Source of the DNA: an uncultured Clostridia bacterium
GTDB lineage: Bacteria; Bacillota; Clostridia; Oscillospirales; Acutalibacteraceae
Direction: 5' to 3'
Assembly (NCBI GenBank): GCA_946410005.1
Contig: CAMJYS010000021.1
Coordinates: 1 to 9,999 of the forward strand
DNA: 9,999 nucleotides
Below are positions 7,100 to 9,999 of the stretch, piece after piece (the stretch's first letter is position 1; each line of letters starts with the position of its first letter). The notes under the pieces are model-generated. The model was given only the letters and a program-made list of their open reading frames with translations, searched no databases and was not told the DNA's origin. The translations under genes and the position numbers were made by a program.

Positions 7100-7126
7100 T
7101 AAATTTACAGGAGGTGTAATTTACAC
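7100..7126 (+). promoter_or_regulatory. rpsD translation-initiation region with two exclusive hairpins
   Basis: The rpsD SD AGGAGGTG is at 7109-7116. Fold A pairs 7100-7108 with 7116-7123 (one bulged T at 7105) and displays AGGAGGT in a 7-nt loop. Fold B pairs GTGTA (7114-7118) with TACAC (7122-7126), loop ATT, and covers the end of the SD. The two cannot coexist. Pairings were found by eye. S4 is a known autogenous translational repressor in E. coli and B. subtilis, which makes a switch plausible but unproven. Confidence 0.35.
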
Positions 7127-7129
7127 AAT

Positions 7130-7759
7130 ATGGCAAGATATACAGGAGCTGTGTGCAGACTTTGCCGCAGAGAAGGTAAAAAATTATTTTTAAAAGGTGA
7201 GAGATGTTATTCCGGTAAATGTGCTATCGCACGCCGTTCATACGCACCGGGACAACACGGTCAAAGCCGTAAAAAATCTTCGGAATACGGTTTACAACTT
7301 CGTGCAAAACAACAAGCAAGACGTTATTACGGAGTTCTTGAAAATCAGTTCAGACATTATTTTGAATTGGCAGAAAAAGTTAAAGAAGGAAAAACAGGTG
7401 AAAATTTACTTGCAATCCTTGAGTCCCGTCTTGATAATGTAATTTATCGTTTAGGTTGGGCGAGTTCCAGAGCCGAAGCAAGACAACTTGTTGTTCACAA
7501 ACATTTCAGTATTAACGGAAAAAAAGTTAACATTCCTTCGTTTTTAGTGAAAACCGGAGATGTTATCACAATTAACGAAAAATCTCATAGCTGTATAAAA
7601 ATTAAATCAGTTTTGGAAGCAAATGGTTCCAGACCGGTTCCAAAGTGGTTAGAAGTAAGTAATGAAAAATTAGAAGCCAAAATGGTAGCAATGCCGTCCA
7701 GAGAGGATATTGATCTTGACGTTGAAGAAACATTAATCGTCGAATTGTACTCCAAATAA
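7130..7759 (+). CDS. rpsD: 30S ribosomal protein S4, four-cysteine type
   Basis: 209 residues. The N-terminal region carries the four cysteines C9, C12, C26 and C31 of the zinc-binding S4 form, like the Thermus protein and unlike B. subtilis S4. The S4 RNA-binding domain covers about 99-160 ([35 protein letters not shown]). S4 is a primary 16S rRNA binder that nucleates assembly of the 5' domain, and it also represses its own translation in well-studied species. Here rpsD lies between rpsK and rpoA as in E. coli; in Bacillus it is a separate locus. The SD-to-ATG spacing of about 13 nt is longer than for neighbours and includes the short palindrome described in its leader. Confidence 0.98.
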   Translation: MARYTGAVCRLCRREGKKLFLKGERCYSGKCAIARRSYAPGQHGQSRKKSSEYGLQLRAKQQARRYYGVLENQFRHYFELAEKVKEGKTGENLLAILESRLDNVIYRLGWASSRAEARQLVVHKHFSINGKKVNIPSFLVKTGDVITINEKSHSCIKIKSVLEANGSRPVPKWLEVSNEKLEAKMVAMPSREDIDLDVEETLIVELYSK

Positions 7760-7779
7760 CGGAAAGCTGTATATGTTTT

Positions 7780-7813
7780 TTAAAATCAGCATTTTAATGG
7801 GGATAGATTCCCC
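7780..7813 (+). promoter_or_regulatory. Tandem hairpins between rpsD and rpoA
   Basis: Two small perfect inverted repeats occupy the 77-nt spacer. The first is TTAAAAT (7780-7786) with ATTTTAA (7791-7797), loop CAGC. The second is GGGGA (7799-7803) with TCCCC (7809-7813), loop TAGAT. Neither is followed by a U-run, so an intrinsic terminator is unlikely. They could set mRNA processing, stability or rpoA translation; this is inference. Confidence 0.35.
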
Positions 7814-7836
7814 GGTTATATATTAAGGAGGATTTG

Positions 7837-8805
7837 ATGATTGAAATAGAAAAACCAAAGATTAATGTTGAAGAGCTGTCGGAAGATAGAAACTATGGTA
7901 AATTTGTTGTAGAACCACTCGAGAGAGGGTTTGGAAACACTTTGGGTAACAGTTTAAGAAGGGTTCTTTTATCGTCTTTACCGGGAGTAGCTCCCAATAG
8001 AATAAAAATAGACGGTGTTATGCATGAGTTTTCTACCATAGATGGTGTAAAAGAGGATGTCGCCGAAATAGTTCTCAATGTTAAGGACATTATAGCGAAA
8101 CTTAATTGTGATGAAGAAAAAATAGTAGAAATTCATGCAAAAGGACCTTGCAAAGTAACTGTTGGTTCGATAAAGCACGATAGTGATGTTGAGCTTATAA
8201 ATACCGAAAGCCATATTGCAACTTTGGACGACGGTGCAAAATTAGATATGAGTATAGCACTTGATAGAGGAAGAGGATATGTTTCTTCCGAACGCCATAA
8301 AGCTAATGGTATAAATAATGAAATCGGAGTTTTGCCGGTAGATTCGATTTATACTCCGGTTGTAAAAGTAAATTATACAGTCGAGAATACTCGTGTCGGC
8401 CAAATCACAGACTACGATAAGCTCTGTTTGGAGGTTTGGACAAACGGAATTATAACAGCGGAAGAGGCAATGTCTTTAGCGGCAAGAATACTTATAGAGC
8501 ACCTTGATTTATTCTTGGGACTTTCTGATATAGCATTTGAAAGAATGATAGAAAGCGAAGAAGAAACAGAGAAAAGCAGTGCATATACTATAGACTCGCT
8601 CGATCTTTCGGTAAGAGCGTATAATTGCCTTAAGCGTGCAGGAGTAAACAGTTTGAGAGATTTGGTTCGTAAAACAAGCGACGAAATTATGAAAGTAAGA
8701 AACCTTGGTAAAAAATCACTTGACGAAGTAATAGATAAGGTACATTCTTTGGGCCTTCATTTTGCTGATGAAATAGAAGTAAAGGAAAACGAAACGGATG
8801 ATTAG
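7837..8805 (+). CDS. rpoA: DNA-directed RNA polymerase subunit alpha
   Basis: 322 residues. Alpha dimerises to nucleate RNA polymerase assembly. The N-terminal domain (about 1-230) has the conserved [20 protein letters not shown] segment (31-50) and [24 protein letters not shown] (181-204). After an acidic linker (about 238-250), the C-terminal domain carries the DNA- and activator-binding helix, with R260 in [10 protein letters not shown] matching E. coli R265, and the [10 protein letters not shown] motif (289-298). A TTG at 7834 directly precedes this ATG; I choose the ATG because AAGGAGG (7825-7831) is only 2 nt from the TTG but 5 nt from the ATG, and the family N-terminus begins MIEIE. 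It follows rpsD and precedes rplQ, as in alpha operons generally. Confidence 0.97.
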   Translation: MIEIEKPKINVEELSEDRNYGKFVVEPLERGFGNTLGNSLRRVLLSSLPGVAPNRIKIDGVMHEFSTIDGVKEDVAEIVLNVKDIIAKLNCDEEKIVEIHAKGPCKVTVGSIKHDSDVELINTESHIATLDDGAKLDMSIALDRGRGYVSSERHKANGINNEIGVLPVDSIYTPVVKVNYTVENTRVGQITDYDKLCLEVWTNGIITAEEAMSLAARILIEHLDLFLGLSDIAFERMIESEEETEKSSAYTIDSLDLSVRAYNCLKRAGVNSLRDLVRKTSDEIMKVRNLGKKSLDEVIDKVHSLGLHFADEIEVKENETDD

Positions 8806-8841
8806 ATAGTGAGTTGATCGTCTTAAAAAGGAGGTAAAACG

Positions 8842-9183
8842 ATGTCACGCAAAAGAAAACTTGGTAGAGCAACCAGCCACAGACTTGCAATGCTTAGAGC
8901 TTTAGTAACATTCCTTTTAGAAAACGGTAAAATTGAAACGACCGTTACCAGAGCGAAAGAAGTTCGTTCGTTGGCTGAAAAGATGATTACTATCGCAAAA
9001 GTAAATACTCTCCATAATAAACGCATGGTAATGTCTTTTATCACAAAGAGAGAGGTAACAATAAAACTTTTTGATGAAATCGCACCTAAATACAGTGATA
9101 AAAACGGCGGATACACGAGAATAACAAAGCTTGGACCTCGTCGTGGCGATGGTGCTGAAATGTCAATAATAGAGTTAGTTTAA
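8842..9183 (+). CDS. rplQ: 50S ribosomal protein L17
   Basis: 113 residues, the normal short bacterial L17. The family N-terminus [41 protein letters not shown] and the C-terminus [25 protein letters not shown] are intact. L17 lies near the polypeptide exit tunnel of the large subunit. A strong AAAAGGAGGT SD at about 8826-8835 precedes the ATG by 6 nt. It is the usual last gene of the alpha operon and is followed here by a 149-nt spacer with a long hairpin, probably the end of the ribosomal operon. Confidence 0.98.
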   Translation: MSRKRKLGRATSHRLAMLRALVTFLLENGKIETTVTRAKEVRSLAEKMITIAKVNTLHNKRMVMSFITKREVTIKLFDEIAPKYSDKNGGYTRITKLGPRRGDGAEMSIIELV

Positions 9184-9193
9184 TTTTAGTATT

Positions 9194-9242
9194 TATTCGC
9201 TCACGTCGGTACAAGAATTTTTTGGCCGTACATGGGCGAATA
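9194..9242 (+). other. Long imperfect hairpin after rplQ
   Basis: A nearly continuous inverted repeat. 9194-9206 pairs with 9230-9242 (13 positions, one G-U, one C/A mismatch). After a bulged T at 9229, 9207-9210 pairs with 9225-9228. After a bulged A at 9211, 9212-9216 pairs with 9220-9224, closing on a 3-nt loop. It begins 11 nt after the rplQ stop. The downstream sequence is TTGTTAAAAAAG, with no proper U-run, so a classical intrinsic terminator is doubtful. It may be a weak or factor-assisted terminator, a 3'-end processing or stability structure, or part of the hppA leader. Pairing was worked out by eye. Confidence 0.55.
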
Positions 9243-9273
9243 TTGTTAAAAAAGAAAGAAGTTTATTGCAGAA

Positions 9274-9332
9274 GGGTAGGTAAGATAGAACGGCAATTAA
9301 AATTATTAAAATTGTCGGTTCTGATAAAAGTT
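9274..9332 (+). promoter_or_regulatory. hppA leader: hairpin between SD-like site and ATG
   Basis: No SD is present within 20 nt of the chosen hppA ATG. The only SD-like sequence is GGGTAGG at 9274-9280, about 52 nt upstream. Between them AGAACGGCAATT (9287-9298) pairs with 9310-9322 (12 pairs including one G-U, one bulged G at 9317). With the hairpin folded, the SD-like site would be about 16 nt from the ATG. I could not find a convincing -35/-10 promoter in the spacer. Inference only. Confidence 0.35.
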
Positions 9333-9999
9333 ATGGATTTAATGTTATTTGTAGCAATCGGTTCCATTATAGCGCTTAGCTTTGCTTTTATATTGTTCAA
9401 TAAAGTTCGTAGCCATTCCGAAGGCACGGAGCAGATGATAAAAATCGCAAATGCTATAAGAAAAGGTGCAAGTGCATATTTAAAACGTCAATATACAGGC
9501 GTCGGTGTATTTTTCGCCGTAGTATTTGTAGTGTTGTTTATTTTATCATTGTTGGGATATTTAAATTATTTTGTACCATTTGCATTTTTAACCGGTGGAT
9601 TTTTCTCGGCAATGTCGGGATTTATAGGTATGAAAACTGCAACAATGGCGAACAGTCGTACGGCTTGTGCGGCACAACAAGGATTAAATAAAGGACTTAG
9701 AGTAGCATTTTCTGCCGGTGCAGTTATGGGATTCGTTGTTGTCGGACTTGGACTTTTAGATTTATCAATATGGTATTTCTTCTTGAAATTCTGGTATACG
9801 AATGTCGAAGTCGTAAGAAGCGAATCATTAATGATTCAATACATCACCTCGAATATGTTAACTTTTGGAATGGGTGCATCATGTATGGCACTTTTTGCAA
9901 GAGTTGGCGGAGGAATTTTTACAAAGGCGGCAGACGTCGGAGCAGACCTTGTCGGTAAAGTCGAAGCAGGAATACCTGAAGACGACCCTCGTAACCCGG
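9333..9999 (+). CDS. hppA: Membrane-bound ion-pumping pyrophosphatase, 3' truncated by window
   Basis: The reading frame stays open from ATG 9333 to the window end (222 codons; full-length enzymes are roughly 650-800 residues, so most is missing). It couples hydrolysis of pyrophosphate to H+ and/or Na+ pumping across the cytoplasmic membrane. Hydrophobic segments lie at about 4-22, 57-77, 82-100, 125-150 and 172-190. Characteristic features are EGTEQMIKIANAIRKGASAYLKRQY (30-54) and the substrate-site signature GGGIFTKAADVGADLVGKVEAGIPEDDPRNP (192-222), which begins the acidic PPi/Mg-binding motif. The residues that decide ion type and K+ dependence lie beyond the window. The start could also be the ATG at 9342; neither has a good SD. 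It lies outside the ribosomal operon functionally. Confidence 0.95.
   Translation, partial: MDLMLFVAIGSIIALSFAFILFNKVRSHSEGTEQMIKIANAIRKGASAYLKRQYTGVGVFFAVVFVVLFILSLLGYLNYFVPFAFLTGGFFSAMSGFIGMKTATMANSRTACAAQQGLNKGLRVAFSAGAVMGFVVVGLGLLDLSIWYFFLKFWYTNVEVVRSESLMIQYITSNMLTFGMGASCMALFARVGGGIFTKAADVGADLVGKVEAGIPEDDPRNP

Noticed and set aside
7197..7442. 81-codon open frame on the + strand inside rpsD
   Set aside because: It lies wholly within the well-supported rpsD in another frame and has no recognisable protein features.
7834..7836. TTG as the rpoA start
   Set aside because: It is only 2 nt from the SD core; the ATG immediately after gives a workable spacing and the standard MIEIE N-terminus.
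9770..9958. 62-codon open frame on the + strand
   Set aside because: It is out of frame within hppA, whose protein sequence is clearly conserved here.

Overview
The window is the distal part of a bacterial ribosomal-protein super-operon (spc operon joined to the alpha operon), all on the + strand, AT-rich. It ends with the start of a membrane-bound pyrophosphatase gene. Gene order and several features point to a clostridial member of the Bacillota: a zinc-type (short) S14, a four-cysteine S4 placed between rpsK and rpoA, a zinc-LID adenylate kinase, a KOW-domain gene between map and infA, and strong GGAGG Shine-Dalgarno (SD) sites with occasional TTG starts. The species cannot be named from this. 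Bases 1-45 are not genomic: they match the Illumina read-2/index adapter joined to an 8-nt index, so the contig begins with untrimmed library sequence and the organism's DNA starts at about 46.

Layout: rpsN (5' truncated, 46-201), rpsH, rplF, rplR, rpsE, rpmD (57 aa), rplO, secY, adk, map, KOW-domain gene, infA, rpmJ (37 aa, overlaps infA), rpsM, rpsK, rpsD, rpoA, rplQ, then a 149-nt structured spacer and hppA (cut by the window end). Gaps between genes are mostly 0-75 nt and no convincing intrinsic terminator is visible before rplQ ends, which fits one long transcript with translational coupling.

The genes work together in ribosome building (S14, S8, L6, L18, S5, L30, L15, L36, S13, S11, S4, L17), initiation (IF-1), transcription (RNA polymerase alpha), co-translational export (SecY), N-terminal Met removal (Map) and nucleotide balance (Adk). 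Membrane pyrophosphatase, which begins downstream, consumes the PPi made by biosynthesis.

This is essentially a conserved housekeeping region and I see no novel defence or mobile system. The points worth a second look are small. infA has a C-terminal tail that reads through the rpmJ ribosome-binding site. Two genes, infA and hppA, lack a normal SD and have a hairpin between a distant SD-like sequence and the start codon. Possible alternative hairpins surround the rpsD SD, there are hairpins upstream of rpoA, and a long hairpin follows rplQ.
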